A program made the translations under genes and the position numbers. Below, piece after piece: positions 9,548-19,976 of a stretch of DNA of 64,000 nt. A model generated the notes under the pieces. It was given only the letters and a program-made list of their open reading frames with translations, made no database searches and was not told the DNA's origin. Numbering within the stretch: the stretch's first letter is position 1; each line of letters begins with the position of its first letter. The DNA is taken from NCBI GenBank assembly GCA_001770855.1, contig MESE01000142.1, forward strand, positions 124,001 to 188,000. The letters are read 5' to 3'. This DNA is from Burkholderiales bacterium RIFCSPLOWO2_02_FULL_57_36 (lineage in GTDB: Bacteria > Pseudomonadota > Gammaproteobacteria > Burkholderiales > Burkholderiaceae_D).

Positions 9548-9600
9548 GGCGGTTAGATTAAGATATCTGACTTTGCATTTTACTTGAAGGGCAGTCAGCC

Positions 9601-9795
9601 GTGAGCACTAACGAATCAGCAAACGAAGAATTCAAAACTTGGATGTGTCTGATATGCGGGTGGATCTATGATGAATCCGCCGGATTGCCGGACGAGGGCA
9701 TTGCCCCGGGAACCCGATGGGAACAGGTTCCGATCAACTGGACTTGTCCGGAATGCGGTGCGCGCAAGGAAGATTTCGAGATGGTTACAATCTAA
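9601..9795 (+). CDS. Rubredoxin
   Basis: 64-residue one-iron electron carrier. The two CxxC knuckles (CLIC near residue 16 and CPEC near 49) supply the four Fe ligands, with the usual aromatic WIYDE after the first knuckle. Start is GTG at 9601. In Burkholderiales it typically sits between thiD/hemL and the pil chemotaxis genes; its redox partner is not evident here. The stop codon falls in the first copy of a short tandem repeat. Confidence 0.95.
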   Translation: MSTNESANEEFKTWMCLICGWIYDESAGLPDEGIAPGTRWEQVPINWTCPECGARKEDFEMVTI

Positions 9796-9832
9796 TCAAA
9801 CACATGTTTTAATCTGATCAAACACATGTTTT
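9789..9832. repeat. Tandem 22-bp direct repeat
   Basis: Two adjacent 22-base units (9789-9810, 9811-9832) differ at a single base. Each contains tcaaacacatgtttt, which is a loose dyad. The first unit includes the end of the rubredoxin gene, so it looks like a small local duplication; it could also carry two copies of a protein-binding site ahead of pilG. Confidence 0.7.
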
Positions 9833-9915
9833 GACCGAGTGTTGCAAATTATCCAATTTTTCGCATAAAAACCACGACCGGCGAAATCCTGCTCGAATGC
9901 TTGTTCTAAAGCATC

Positions 9916-9945
9916 TTGCTTTTTGTTACAGTTGCGCCGTATATT
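9916..9945 (+). promoter_or_regulatory. Possible sigma70 promoter for pilG operon
   Basis: ttgctt at 9916-9921 and tatatt at 9940-9945 are separated by 18 bases and lie 25 bases before the pilG start. The match is fair; no binding data are available. Confidence 0.35.
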
Positions 9946-9970
9946 GGAGATAGTTTAACGGGATGACGCC

Positions 9971-10372
9971 ATGACAACATCAACGGATAATGTCAGCCTG
10001 AAGATTATGGTGATTGACGACAGCAGTACGATTCGGCGGTCAGCAGAGATTTTTTTGGGCCAGGCGGGCTATCAAGTTGTCCTTGCTGACGACGGTTTTG
10101 ATGCGCTTGCCAAAATGAATGATCATAAGCCCGCCCTGATTTTTTGCGATATTTTGATGCCCAGGCTGGATGGTTATCAGACTTGCGCATTGATAAAAAA
10201 GAGTGCGAAATTTCACACGACGCCAGTCATCATGCTGTCGTCGAAAGACGGCTTGTTTGATCGCGCGCGCGGCGCGATGGTCGGTTCGAATGCTTATTTA
10301 ACCAAGCCGTTTACCAAAGACAGCCTGCTTAAAACAGTTCGCGAACATACTGCTGCTGCGCTTTCCAAGTAA
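9971..10372 (+). CDS. pilG: Twitching motility response regulator PilG
   Basis: 133-residue single receiver domain, CheY-like, of the type IV pilus chemosensory (Chp) pathway. Asp-Asp of VIDDS and the phospho-acceptor Asp60 (CDILMP) are present, with the Lys of the TKPF motif near residue 108. In Pseudomonas PilG promotes pilus extension and cAMP signalling after phosphorylation by ChpA. First gene of a five-gene set pilG-pilH-pilI-pilJ-chpA, all on the + strand. Confidence 0.92.
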   Translation: MTTSTDNVSLKIMVIDDSSTIRRSAEIFLGQAGYQVVLADDGFDALAKMNDHKPALIFCDILMPRLDGYQTCALIKKSAKFHTTPVIMLSSKDGLFDRARGAMVGSNAYLTKPFTKDSLLKTVREHTAAALSK

Positions 10373-10394
10373 TTAATGAAGCAAAGGTTTCAAG

Positions 10395-10760
10395 ATGGCC
10401 ATTCAAAAAATTCTAATTGTCGATGACTCTCCTACCGAACGCTATTTCCTATCGGACATCTTGATCAAAAATGGATTTTCAGTATCCACTGCCGAAAACG
10501 GTGAAGAGGCGTTGCAGAAAATCAAGGCTGACAAGCCTCAATTAATCCTGATGGATATCGTGATGCCGGGACAGAACGGATTCCAGGTTACCCGAGCCAT
10601 CAGCCGCGATCCGGATACGCAAGACGTGCCGGTCATCATTTGCACCAGCAAGGGCCAGGAAACCGACCGGATCTGGGGTTTGCGCCAAGGCGCTCGAGAC
10701 TATATCGTCAAGCCCGTCGACCCTCAGGAATTATTGGCGAAAATTGCCGCGTTGGGATAA
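10395..10760 (+). CDS. pilH: Twitching motility response regulator PilH
   Basis: 121-residue single receiver domain. The acidic pair is in VDDSPTER, the phospho-acceptor is Asp54 (MDIVMP) and the conserved Lys lies in VKPVDP. PilH is the second CheY-like output of the Chp system, linked to pilus retraction or acting as a phosphate sink. It follows pilG by 22 bases and precedes the CheW-like pilI. Confidence 0.92.
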   Translation: MAIQKILIVDDSPTERYFLSDILIKNGFSVSTAENGEEALQKIKADKPQLILMDIVMPGQNGFQVTRAISRDPDTQDVPVIICTSKGQETDRIWGLRQGARDYIVKPVDPQELLAKIAALG

Positions 10761-10770
10761 TTGAGCATTC

Positions 10771-11349
10771 ATGACCCAATCCACTTCGGATCTAGTGCCG
10801 GATAAGGTTTTCAAAAAGCCCGATTCAGCTGGCCGCCGTACGCGTTTGCGTGAATTTCAGGCGCAGTTGGTTGAACGCATGCAAGCAGCGCGTAGCGGCG
10901 TGGATACACGCGTCAACCAGCTAGGCGTCATGATTGGCCGAAACCGCTGGCTACTGAGTCTGCAAGAGGCCGGTGAAATCGTCTCGGTTGGCGCCATCAC
11001 GCAAGTTCCCCTGACGCAAGACTGGTTTCTCGGATTGGCAAATATCCGGGGAAATTTGATCAGCGTGGTCGATTTTGCCCGTTTTCAAGACCAGACACCT
11101 ACGCCGATCGACAAGGATTCCCGTATTGTCGCGTTTGCTCCCGCATTGTCATTCAACAGCGGCTTATTGGTTTCGCGCGTGATGGGCTTGCGCAATGTGG
11201 CGGAAATGGAATTGCAGTCGGATACTCCGGCATTGGAAGATGGCAACTGGATGGCTCAGCGCTATGTCGATAAAGAATCGCAAGTCTGGACCGAACTTAA
11301 TCTTTCTTTAGTCGTGCAGGATCCAAAATTTTTGCAAGTGGGTTTATAA
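10771..11349 (+). CDS. pilI: CheW-like adaptor PilI
   Basis: 192-residue CheW-domain protein expected to couple the receptor PilJ to the kinase ChpA. The domain covers about residues 45-180, with the typical FLGLANIRGNLISVVD strand. An N-terminal charged extension of about 40 residues precedes it. It lies between pilH and pilJ. Confidence 0.9.
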   Translation: MTQSTSDLVPDKVFKKPDSAGRRTRLREFQAQLVERMQAARSGVDTRVNQLGVMIGRNRWLLSLQEAGEIVSVGAITQVPLTQDWFLGLANIRGNLISVVDFARFQDQTPTPIDKDSRIVAFAPALSFNSGLLVSRVMGLRNVAEMELQSDTPALEDGNWMAQRYVDKESQVWTELNLSLVVQDPKFLQVGL

Positions 11350-11403
11350 ACCGCCGGGTTATTCAACTTGCGCGTACCGAATTAGGAATTAGGAGACTCA
11401 GTA

Positions 11404-13686
11404 ATGGCGTTCAATCTACCGTTTTTATCCAAGACCAAAAAGGGAGAATCTGCCGGGAAAGCCGGAGTAGTTGCGCAGGATGCGAACAAGGCTGATAACT
11501 CCACGAACGCCGAGCCGGCCAAGGCTGGCGGACCGGCTGCGGGAGCAAATCCGAACGCAACCGTGATTGGTGATGCATTACAAAGGCGCGGTCAAATCCG
11601 CCTTCCGTTGATCGGCAAGCTGCCGCTGCAGAAACAGGTTCGTATCGCGCTTATGGTGCTTGGCGGATCGCTCTTTCTTGGTTCTGTTTTTGTGTATTTG
11701 AATACAGTGGCTTCGAGCATCAATTCACTCCAGACTCAAATTGCAGGCGATGCGCTGATGCATTCGCAACGGATAGGTAAGGCGGCGCCGAACGCGATTC
11801 AAGGCAATCCGGAGGCGTTCAAGCAATTGGAAGACAGCCGCAAGCGCTTCAATCAGGACTTGACGATTTTATCCAAGGGTGGATTGCACGAAGGGCGTGA
11901 AATCGCTCCACCAACACCACGTCTCGCAGCGACATTGAAAGAAACCAGCAATGCCTGGGCCAGTTCCGACAAGGCTGCCGATACTATTCTCCAGCTCAAG
12001 GCGGAATTGACAGGATTCGGTACTACCCTGCAAACCCTTAACGCGTTATCTCCGACTCTGTTGGAGTTGACCGAGCAGATTTCCACCCTCAAGGCGCAAG
12101 CGGGCGCATCGCCGCGGGAAATTTCCGCTGCCGGGCAATTAGTCATGCTGACGCAACGGCTTGGCCGCAGCGCGAATGAATTCCTGACGTCGGAAGGCGT
12201 GAATCCGGAAACGGCATTTCTCTTGGGAAAGGACACCAATACTTTTCGGGATATCACCGAAGGCTTCCTGAACGGCAATGAGGTATTGCGCCTCTCTGCC
12301 ACCAAGGATGCCGATACGAAGGAAAAACTGATTGAGCTGCAAGAGGTATTCAAGGAATACCAGCAATCGGTGGCCGGTATTCTTGGTAACCTGCAGAATT
12401 TTATTGCCGCAAAACAATCAGAGCAGTTGATTTTTACGGAGAATGAAGCGCTGAAGGAGCGCATCTCGAAGTTGCAGCAAACTTATCGCAACCGGGAAGA
12501 TTCGTTCAACTGGACTTTCTGGGCGATGTTGGGTTCCGCACTGCTGGCACTGTTTTCCGCGGCAGGCGTTGCACTGGTATTTCTTCAGGACGGCGCAAAT
12601 CGTACCAGGGAAGCGGAATTACGCCGTGAAGCGGCGGAAGCGCAGCGACAAATGGCGCAGCATCAGGAGGAAGAAGCGAAAGCCGCCAACGACCAAAACC
12701 AGGCAGCGATTTTGCGGCTGATGAACGAATTGCAGGAAGTTGCGGACGGCGACTTGACCGTGCAGGCGACTGTATCCGAAGACATTACCGGCGCCATTGC
12801 CGACTCGTTGAATTACACGGTGGAAGAGTTGCGCGGCCTGGTGGGAAGGGTGACCACGACCGCAGAGCAGGTAACGTCCGCGTCCAACCAGGCACAAAGC
12901 ATTTCGACTGAATTGCTGGCCGCTTCACAAAAGCAATCGAGGGAGATTCAGGAAACCGGTCAGGCGGTACTGGAAATGGCGGTACAGATTACCGATGTCT
13001 CCAAATCCGCCAACGAATCGGCAGAAGTCGCACGTCAGTCGGTGACTGCCGCGGACCAAGGCGCGAAGGCGGTGGAAAACGCGATCAAGGGCATGAACGA
13101 AATCCGCGAACAGATTCAGGAAACCTCGAAGCGGATCAAGCGGCTCGGCGAATCGTCGCAGGAAATTGGCGAAATCACCGAACTGATTTCCGACATTACC
13201 GAACAAACTAACGTGCTGGCGCTGAATGCGGCAATTCAGGCAGCCTCGGCGGGCGAAGCGGGACGAGGCTTCTCGGTTGTGGCGGAAGAGGTGCAGCGCC
13301 TGGCAGAACGGTCGGGCGAAGCTACCAAGCAGATTGGCGCGCTGGTTCGTACCATTCAAACAGATACGCATGACGCGGTTGCCGCGATGGAGAAATCGAC
13401 GCAGGGTGTGGTCGAAGGAGCCAAACTGTCCGATGCCGCGGGTGCGGCGCTGTCGGATATCCGGCGCGTGTCGAACCAATTGGCGGAACTGATTCAAGGC
13501 ATTTCGCTGGCGACGGAACAGCAGGCGACATCGGCCAACGGCGTTGCGCAAAATATCCAGAATATTCTGACCGTAACAGAGCACACGCAAGAGGGTACGC
13601 AACAGACCGCGCAGTCAATTCGTGAACTGTCCAAATTGGCGGAAGAACTCAAAAATTCCGTTTCCCGGTTCCGTGTAGCCGCTTGA
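11404..13686 (+). CDS. pilJ: Methyl-accepting chemotaxis protein PilJ
   Basis: 760-residue receptor of the Chp system in the inner membrane. Membrane segments lie at about residues 78-100 and 370-392 and enclose a helical periplasmic sensor (PilJ type). A HAMP region at about 430-480 and a long coiled-coil signalling domain follow. The hairpin tip (about 600-637) has the PilJ-type [16 protein letters not shown]. The first about 75 residues are Ala/Lys-rich and low in complexity. taggaga precedes the ATG. No CheR/PilK gene follows, unlike the Pseudomonas cluster. Confidence 0.93.
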   Translation: MAFNLPFLSKTKKGESAGKAGVVAQDANKADNSTNAEPAKAGGPAAGANPNATVIGDALQRRGQIRLPLIGKLPLQKQVRIALMVLGGSLFLGSVFVYLNTVASSINSLQTQIAGDALMHSQRIGKAAPNAIQGNPEAFKQLEDSRKRFNQDLTILSKGGLHEGREIAPPTPRLAATLKETSNAWASSDKAADTILQLKAELTGFGTTLQTLNALSPTLLELTEQISTLKAQAGASPREISAAGQLVMLTQRLGRSANEFLTSEGVNPETAFLLGKDTNTFRDITEGFLNGNEVLRLSATKDADTKEKLIELQEVFKEYQQSVAGILGNLQNFIAAKQSEQLIFTENEALKERISKLQQTYRNREDSFNWTFWAMLGSALLALFSAAGVALVFLQDGANRTREAELRREAAEAQRQMAQHQEEEAKAANDQNQAAILRLMNELQEVADGDLTVQATVSEDITGAIADSLNYTVEELRGLVGRVTTTAEQVTSASNQAQSISTELLAASQKQSREIQETGQAVLEMAVQITDVSKSANESAEVARQSVTAADQGAKAVENAIKGMNEIREQIQETSKRIKRLGESSQEIGEITELISDITEQTNVLALNAAIQAASAGEAGRGFSVVAEEVQRLAERSGEATKQIGALVRTIQTDTHDAVAAMEKSTQGVVEGAKLSDAAGAALSDIRRVSNQLAELIQGISLATEQQATSANGVAQNIQNILTVTEHTQEGTQQTAQSIRELSKLAEELKNSVSRFRVAA

Positions 13687-13759
13687 AGCGATCGCGCTCA
13701 GTTACCAGCGTGGATGGGCGATTGCGCCGACCCATCCTTGCGTCCGATCAGTGTACATG

Positions 13760-13787
13760 GTGATAGGCTGTTGATTCAGGCTATCAC
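13760..13787. repeat. Short inverted repeat before chpA
   Basis: Seven-base arms gtgatag/ctatcac (13760-13766, 13781-13787) with a 14-base loop lie in the 123-base gap between pilJ and chpA. It could be a weak hairpin that tunes chpA expression; no T-run follows. Confidence 0.4.
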
Positions 13788-13809
13788 TTCTTGAAACCAA
13801 GAGGCAGTC

Positions 13810-16800
13810 ATGACTACCCAATCTTCCGCCTTTCCGCAAGGTGCCCGAGAAAATTTCGACACAGGACCATTGTCCTGGGTGATGGGTGAAATACGCGAGT
13901 CTTTGGTTCGCTCGAAAACGGCTGTTGAAGAAGCTTTAACCCAGGATGCGGAGGCGCAATCCACAACATTGCACCATGCGAAGACCTACCTGCATCAGGC
14001 GCATGGAGCGTTACAGATCGTCGATATCGACGGTGTCGCGATCGTGACTGAAACGATTGAAGACCTGTTGGATCGCCTGGAATCCGGTCAACTGGAATTT
14101 TCGCCGGATATGGCGCAAGCCATCACCAATGCGTACCAGGCGGTAGTCGAGTACCTCGAAGAATTATTGGCTGGAGTCCAACACCAACCGGTAAGATTAT
14201 TTCCTTATTACAAGGCATTGCTCGAAGCCCGCGGCGCGGAAAGAATTCATCCCGCAGACTTGTTTTTCCCGAACATGGCGGTTCGGCCGCAATTGCCGTT
14301 GGCTGAACCGGGAGCCAGCCCGATCGATTATGGCGTGTTGCGCCAGCGCTTCGAGCGGGCATTGCTGCCCTTTCTGAGAAGCGCCGATCAGGCAGCCGAG
14401 CGCGCAAGTGCGACGGCCATGTCTGAAGTTGTCGCGGAAGTGGAGCGAGCGCAGGCCAATCAACAGTCCCGTGGATTTTGGTGGGTCATGCATGGTTTTG
14501 CACAAGCCGTATCTTCAGGCAAAGTCAAAAATGAGATTTACGTCAAGCAGTTGTTTGCGAGAATCAATCTGCAGATTCGGCGTTTGAGTGAAGGTTCTTA
14601 CAGCATCGGCGAACGATTATTGAGGGACGCATTGTTTTTCATTGCGCGCGCCGAAGATCCATCACCGCTTTTGCTGCAGATTCGTAGTGCTTATCAACTG
14701 GAAGGGCTGGTTCCTGTCGATTACGATAGAAAACGTTATGGGCAGATCGATGCCGTAGCTTTGGCGACTGCTAAAGAGCGGCTGGCGCAGGCAAAGAACA
14801 TGTGGAATCGCATTGCGAGCGGCGACGCGAGTGCCGCGCCTGCATTCGAGCAAGAAATGGCTGGATTGACCGAAGCCGCCGCCAAGCTGAATTCACCATC
14901 GCTGACCAAGTTGATGCGCGAACTCGGCGGTATTGCACGGCACGCAGCCCGGTCCAATGCCAATGAACGTGTTGGGCTGGAAGTGGCAACCAGTCTTCTT
15001 TTCGTTGAGAATGCATTAAATCACACCAGTCGCCTGACGGATAATTTTTCAGAGCGTGCCGATGCAATGACAGCCCGGCTGCTGGCGATCGTTGCTGGGC
15101 AACAGCCTGCCGACACAGCGCAATGGCTTGACGATATGTCGCGGGAAGCGCAGCAGCGCCAGACAATTCTGGTGTTGGCCAGCGAAATGCAATCAAGTTT
15201 GGGCCAAGTCGAGAAAATGCTGGACGAATATTTCAGCAACCCGTCCAGGCGCAGTTCGCTTGCGCCCATCGACGCGATCTTGCACCAGATCGAGGGTGCG
15301 CTGGCGATATTGGATCAAGATGACGCAATACGCGCGGTCCAGCATACGCGCGCGGAAGTAAAGCGTTTCGCAGAAGCTGATCCTGACGCAGTGCCCGGCA
15401 CGGACGAATTCCAGCATGTTGCCCAGAACGTGGGCGCGCTCAGCTTTTTCATTGAAACGCTGCAGCTTCATTCAGAGGGTGTAAAGAAACGCTTTTCGTT
15501 TGACGAGACGCTTGGTGTTTTTCAGGCCAATCTTGTAAAAAAAAATGATTCGCCTGTAACCCCTTTTAAGGTCGAGGGAGTCGAAGCAGCTGAGCCGGCA
15601 ACCGATGACAGCAATATCAGCCCAGACATTTCTATCGACCCTATCCTGCCTACGATTGAGGCTGAGTTGGCGCAACATCAGCAGGAATCGGCTGAACTCG
15701 CCATTTCTCTGTCTACAGAGCCAGACAATACATTCTTGCAGGAGCAACTCAAGGAATCGCTTGCTCGCGTTCGCGCCGATGCCGCATTGGTTGACAATCC
15801 GGAAGCCAAAGAGCGTGCCACGGCTGCCATCGATATTCTTGAGAACCCCGACTTTGCCGGCTCCGCAGATGCTTGGGCGGAAATAGTTACAGCGACCGCT
15901 CCAGTGGCGGTGGTTCCGGCGCCTGATCCGGTGGTGTCGACACCGCCTCAGTCAGCCACCGAAGAGGCAGTCGACGCTGAATTGCTTGAGATCTTTTTGT
16001 CGGAAGCACAGGAGGTTTTGGATTGTGTCAAAGAGACCATCCCGCAACTGCGTAACGAGGCGCACAATCAAGAGCACTTGACGACCTTGCGGCGATCTTT
16101 TCATACGCTCAAGGGAAGTGGCCGGATGGTTGGTTTGATGGCCTTCGGAGAAGCTGCGTGGAGCATCGAACAGGTACTCAACGTCAGATTGTCCGAGGGA
16201 CAAGGCGGTTCTGCCGATCTTTACGCATTGCTGGAAAAGGCGGTCGAAGTCCTCGGTGCATGGGTGATGGATCTTCTGACGCAAGCAAGGTCCGATTGCA
16301 CACCGTCCGCCTTGGTGAACGCCGCCGAGCGGGTTAAAAAAGGCGAGCCTTTTCAGTATGAAGAAAGCATTGCTGCGATTGCCGGCATAGTAGAAGAGCC
16401 GCCATCGATGGAAGATGCTGTCGGCGACCCGAATTCGCAATTGAATGACGAAGCAACAGACTTGGAACTTGATTTGCCACAAGCCGAAGAGACGCCGATG
16501 TCGGACGCGGACCTGGCTGTGTTCCATATTGAAGAAGTCAAGTCGATGGTCGATCCTGCGGCCGAGGACGCGCTTGTTGTTCTCCCTGACCTTGCGGAAC
16601 CTGACCTGATGCGTACGGCCGAGGTGATCAGTTTTCACGAAATTCCTGTGTCGGAACCAAAGCACGACGACAACGTCAAGCGAATAGGCGCACTCGAGAT
16701 TAGTGTTCCGTTGCACAATATTTATACTGCCGAGACCGATGAGCTAGTCCGGCTTTTGTCGAACGATATCGAAGAGTGGCGTCACGAACCCGAGCGTTGC

Positions 16801-19728
16801 GTCAATATCCTGGCGGTGCATGCGGCGCATTCCTTGGCAGGCAGTTCGGCCACAGTAGGATTCGACTCGCTGCATGAGGCGGCATATGCGCTTGAAATGG
16901 TGTTGCAGACCTTGGGGCGCAAGCCGGTACGGCTGCTTGCTGAAGAATATGACACCTTAATCCGCAGCGTCGAGTGCTTGAAGGAGATGCTGAAGAAATT
17001 CGCCTTGTGCGAAATGCCGGATCATGAGCCGGAGCTGGTTCAGACACTGGAAGCGCTGCGAAAGGAAGTCAATACTCGCGCCGGAGCTGCTGCCGCGGAA
17101 CCGATTTCATCAGACCTGCCTTTTGGCGAAGCAAACGATGACGCGCATGGCGCGTCGATGGAAACGGCACCGCCACAGTTTGTGGACCGGAGAGCGCCAC
17201 AAGAAGAATTCGCGCCGGAGGCGCCTCTCGCTGTCCCGGAATTGCAGCCGGCCGTCGAGACGATTCCAGAACCGCTGTTTGAGCATGCACGCGACACCGT
17301 CGTTGATCATGCGCTGGTTCCAAAAGACGAGCTTGACGCAGATTTACTGCCGGTTTTTTTGGAAGAGGGCAGTGAAATCCTTCCGCAAATGGGGCAACAG
17401 CTGCGTACTTGGCAGCAGCAACCCGCAGACGTTGCTTCGGTGCAAGCATTGTTGCGTTTGTTGCACACCATCAAAGGCAGCGCAAGAATGGCCGGCGCGA
17501 TGGCGCTTGGTCAGCATATGCATGAAATGGAGTCGCGTATCGAGCAAATCACGCGATCCGGAACTCCATCGTCAAGCGCAATTGATGAATTGCTCGGCCG
17601 TCTTGATCACGGTCTGTACATGTTCGAGCGATTGCAAAATCCGGACGCAAGCAGATCGGTGCCGGAGGTTAAATTCGTTGACGATGAACGCAACCGGGCA
17701 GATTCGATATCCGACATTAATAGCCGCCCGGTAACTCAGGATTCGGAAACCTTGCCTTCGTTGATGTCGCCAACGACGGCAGTCAGTCTTTCCCCGTTAG
17801 CCAAGACCAATGTACCCCAGACGCCCGTGTCGGCGGCCATAGCTGCTGTGGCGCTGGTGCGAGTACGTGCGGATATTCTGGACCGTCTGGTGAATCAGGC
17901 TGGTGAAGTATCAATCTCGCGTTCAAGGGTCGAAACCGAAGTCGATACGCTGCGTCAGTCGTTGTCGGAGCTGACTGAAAACGTGTCTCGCTTGCGTGGG
18001 CAGTTAAGGGAAATCGAGATACAGGCTGAGAGCCAAATGGCGTCGCAGATGGCGCACTCCGTAGACCGCGGGTTCGATCCGTTGGAATTTGACCGTTTCA
18101 CGCGCTTGCAGGAACTCACCCGCATGATGGCCGAAAGCGTCAACGACGTCGCATCGGTGCAGCAGAATCTGACTCGAACTATTGATGGTGCGGCCATCGA
18201 TTTGACCACGCAAGCGCGCCTGACCCGCGATCTTCAGCAAGACTTGATGCGAGTGCGCATGGTGCAATTTGCCAGTATTTCAGAGCGCTTGTATCGAGTT
18301 ACCCGCCAGGCATCCAAAGAGGTCGATAAGCGGGTAAATCTAGATATACGCGGCAGTTCCGTGGAGGTGGACCGAAGTGTGCTGGAAAGGATGGCCGGAC
18401 CGTTCGAGCATTTACTGCGCAACGCGATTGTGCACGGCATCGAGTCGAGGGAGCGCCGCGTCGCCGCAGGGAAAAGCGAAGTCGGCGAACTGTTGGTCGA
18501 AATCCGTCAAGAAGGAAATGAAGTCGTTATCCAATTTTCCGATGACGGTCAAGGACTGAATCTGGAACGTATTCGTGACAAAGCCGTAGCAACAGGGTTG
18601 TTGTCCAATGATGCAGAGCTATCCGAAGCAGAGTTGAAAGACCTGATCTTCCATCCTGGCTTTTCGACAGCCCAGGAAGTCACTGAGTTGGCAGGGCGTG
18701 GTGTTGGAATGGATGTGGTTCGTGCGGAGGCGGCAGCGCTGGGAGGCCGCATTGCAATCGTCAGCGAACTGGGCAAAGGAGCGCATTTCACTATTCAGTT
18801 GCCGTTGACCCTGGCAGTGACCCAGGCGGTCCTGCTGTCAACCGGAGGAAAGACTTACGCGGTTCCGTCGGTTCTGGTTGAACAGGTGCAGCAGTTGAAA
18901 GCGCACTCACTGGCGACCGCATACAACGAGGGCGCCGTGATGTGGAACGGCAGTAGGGTGCCCATGTATTACTTGTCCAGTCTGCTGGGCGACACCAATG
19001 CCGCTCCGCTGGCGCAGCAATACTCGCCGCTCCTGATTTTGAAAAGCGGCAATGACCGGGTCGCAATTCACGTGGACGAGATCATGGGCAACCGAGAGGT
19101 CGTGGTCAAGAATATCGGTCCGCAACTGGCGCGAATGATCGGTATTGCCGGGGCTACGGTCCTGGGTTCCGGCGACATCGTACTGATCCTCGATCCGGTT
19201 CCTTTGGCTCAACGGGCGATACATGACAATGCCCGTGCGCCGCGAATCATTCCATCGGATGCTCCTGACGGAATGGGCGCTGTAGCCGAAATGGCGGTTT
19301 CCGCACCGCTGGCGCCCAAGTCGGAGCCGGTACAAGGATTGCGTACACAACCTATTGTGATGGTGGTGGATGACTCGCTCACCGTGCGACGCGTAACACA
19401 GCGCTTCCTGGTGCGCGAAGGTTATCAAATTGTGCTTGCCAAAGACGGTGTGGATGCGTTGGAGCAATTGCAGGCGATTACCCCGGATGTGATGTTGGTG
19501 GATATCGAGATGCCCCGAATGGACGGATTCGATTTGACGCGGAATGTACGCAATGACGAGCGCACGCGTCATATTCCCATCATCATGATTACGTCGCGAA
19601 CGGCTACCAAGCACCGCAATTATGCAATGGAATTAGGTGTCAACGAGTACCTCGGAAAACCTTACCAGGAAAGCGAACTGCTCAAGCTTATCGTCGGCTT
19701 CGTCAACAAGGAAACGCCGGTGGCTTGA
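13810..19728 (+). CDS. chpA: Hybrid chemotaxis histidine kinase ChpA/PilL
   Basis: 1972-residue CheA-type kinase controlling type IV pili. Several histidine phosphotransfer (Hpt) regions can be seen: an N-terminal one around His62, then clear ones at His765 (FHTLKGSG), His1007 (AAHSLAGSS) and His1219 (LHTIKGSA), joined by acidic Glu/Pro-rich linkers. The catalytic ATPase follows with the N box near 1538 (NAIVHGIE), DDGQG near 1578 and GRGVGMD near 1629. A CheW-like domain (about 1675-1800) and a C-terminal receiver domain with phospho-acceptor Asp1898 end the protein. The layout is that of Pseudomonas ChpA. It closes the pil operon and is followed by a terminator. Confidence 0.95.
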   Translation: MTTQSSAFPQGARENFDTGPLSWVMGEIRESLVRSKTAVEEALTQDAEAQSTTLHHAKTYLHQAHGALQIVDIDGVAIVTETIEDLLDRLESGQLEFSPDMAQAITNAYQAVVEYLEELLAGVQHQPVRLFPYYKALLEARGAERIHPADLFFPNMAVRPQLPLAEPGASPIDYGVLRQRFERALLPFLRSADQAAERASATAMSEVVAEVERAQANQQSRGFWWVMHGFAQAVSSGKVKNEIYVKQLFARINLQIRRLSEGSYSIGERLLRDALFFIARAEDPSPLLLQIRSAYQLEGLVPVDYDRKRYGQIDAVALATAKERLAQAKNMWNRIASGDASAAPAFEQEMAGLTEAAAKLNSPSLTKLMRELGGIARHAARSNANERVGLEVATSLLFVENALNHTSRLTDNFSERADAMTARLLAIVAGQQPADTAQWLDDMSREAQQRQTILVLASEMQSSLGQVEKMLDEYFSNPSRRSSLAPIDAILHQIEGALAILDQDDAIRAVQHTRAEVKRFAEADPDAVPGTDEFQHVAQNVGALSFFIETLQLHSEGVKKRFSFDETLGVFQANLVKKNDSPVTPFKVEGVEAAEPATDDSNISPDISIDPILPTIEAELAQHQQESAELAISLSTEPDNTFLQEQLKESLARVRADAALVDNPEAKERATAAIDILENPDFAGSADAWAEIVTATAPVAVVPAPDPVVSTPPQSATEEAVDAELLEIFLSEAQEVLDCVKETIPQLRNEAHNQEHLTTLRRSFHTLKGSGRMVGLMAFGEAAWSIEQVLNVRLSEGQGGSADLYALLEKAVEVLGAWVMDLLTQARSDCTPSALVNAAERVKKGEPFQYEESIAAIAGIVEEPPSMEDAVGDPNSQLNDEATDLELDLPQAEETPMSDADLAVFHIEEVKSMVDPAAEDALVVLPDLAEPDLMRTAEVISFHEIPVSEPKHDDNVKRIGALEISVPLHNIYTAETDELVRLLSNDIEEWRHEPERCVNILAVHAAHSLAGSSATVGFDSLHEAAYALEMVLQTLGRKPVRLLAEEYDTLIRSVECLKEMLKKFALCEMPDHEPELVQTLEALRKEVNTRAGAAAAEPISSDLPFGEANDDAHGASMETAPPQFVDRRAPQEEFAPEAPLAVPELQPAVETIPEPLFEHARDTVVDHALVPKDELDADLLPVFLEEGSEILPQMGQQLRTWQQQPADVASVQALLRLLHTIKGSARMAGAMALGQHMHEMESRIEQITRSGTPSSSAIDELLGRLDHGLYMFERLQNPDASRSVPEVKFVDDERNRADSISDINSRPVTQDSETLPSLMSPTTAVSLSPLAKTNVPQTPVSAAIAAVALVRVRADILDRLVNQAGEVSISRSRVETEVDTLRQSLSELTENVSRLRGQLREIEIQAESQMASQMAHSVDRGFDPLEFDRFTRLQELTRMMAESVNDVASVQQNLTRTIDGAAIDLTTQARLTRDLQQDLMRVRMVQFASISERLYRVTRQASKEVDKRVNLDIRGSSVEVDRSVLERMAGPFEHLLRNAIVHGIESRERRVAAGKSEVGELLVEIRQEGNEVVIQFSDDGQGLNLERIRDKAVATGLLSNDAELSEAELKDLIFHPGFSTAQEVTELAGRGVGMDVVRAEAAALGGRIAIVSELGKGAHFTIQLPLTLAVTQAVLLSTGGKTYAVPSVLVEQVQQLKAHSLATAYNEGAVMWNGSRVPMYYLSSLLGDTNAAPLAQQYSPLLILKSGNDRVAIHVDEIMGNREVVVKNIGPQLARMIGIAGATVLGSGDIVLILDPVPLAQRAIHDNARAPRIIPSDAPDGMGAVAEMAVSAPLAPKSEPVQGLRTQPIVMVVDDSLTVRRVTQRFLVREGYQIVLAKDGVDALEQLQAITPDVMLVDIEMPRMDGFDLTRNVRNDERTRHIPIIMITSRTATKHRNYAMELGVNEYLGKPYQESELLKLIVGFVNKETPVA

Positions 19729-19747
19729 AATGGAAATGCATTATGAC

Positions 19748-19781
19748 AAAAACCCCCATTGAGCAGAACGGGGGTTTTTTT
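19748..19781 (+). terminator. Strong Rho-independent terminator after chpA
   Basis: Stem aaaaaccccc (19748-19757) pairs with gggggttttt (19770-19779) across a 12-base loop, followed by more T. It lies 20 bases after the chpA stop and would end the pilGHIJ-chpA transcript. Confidence 0.92.
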
Positions 19782-19976
19782 ATGGGCGATGCATCGCTGC
19801 TATGAATCCGGGCACGCAGCAGATCGATCTGGATAAATTCCTGCAATACCGGGTTCAGGTTTGTAGCCGCGACATTTAAGTGCGGGTTTAGTGCTCCCGC
19901 GTGCCTACAGATTCCGCCATGCCAGCTTTGGAATGTAGGGCGCCGTCAAACGGGCAGTGATGATAAAAATGATAAA

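Noticed and set aside
9789..9832. Possible CRISPR-like repeat
   Set aside because: Only two units, directly adjacent with no spacer.
12925..13602. 225-codon - strand frame within pilJ
   Set aside because: Antisense to the repetitive coiled-coil signalling region; Arg/Phe-rich composition typical of shadows.
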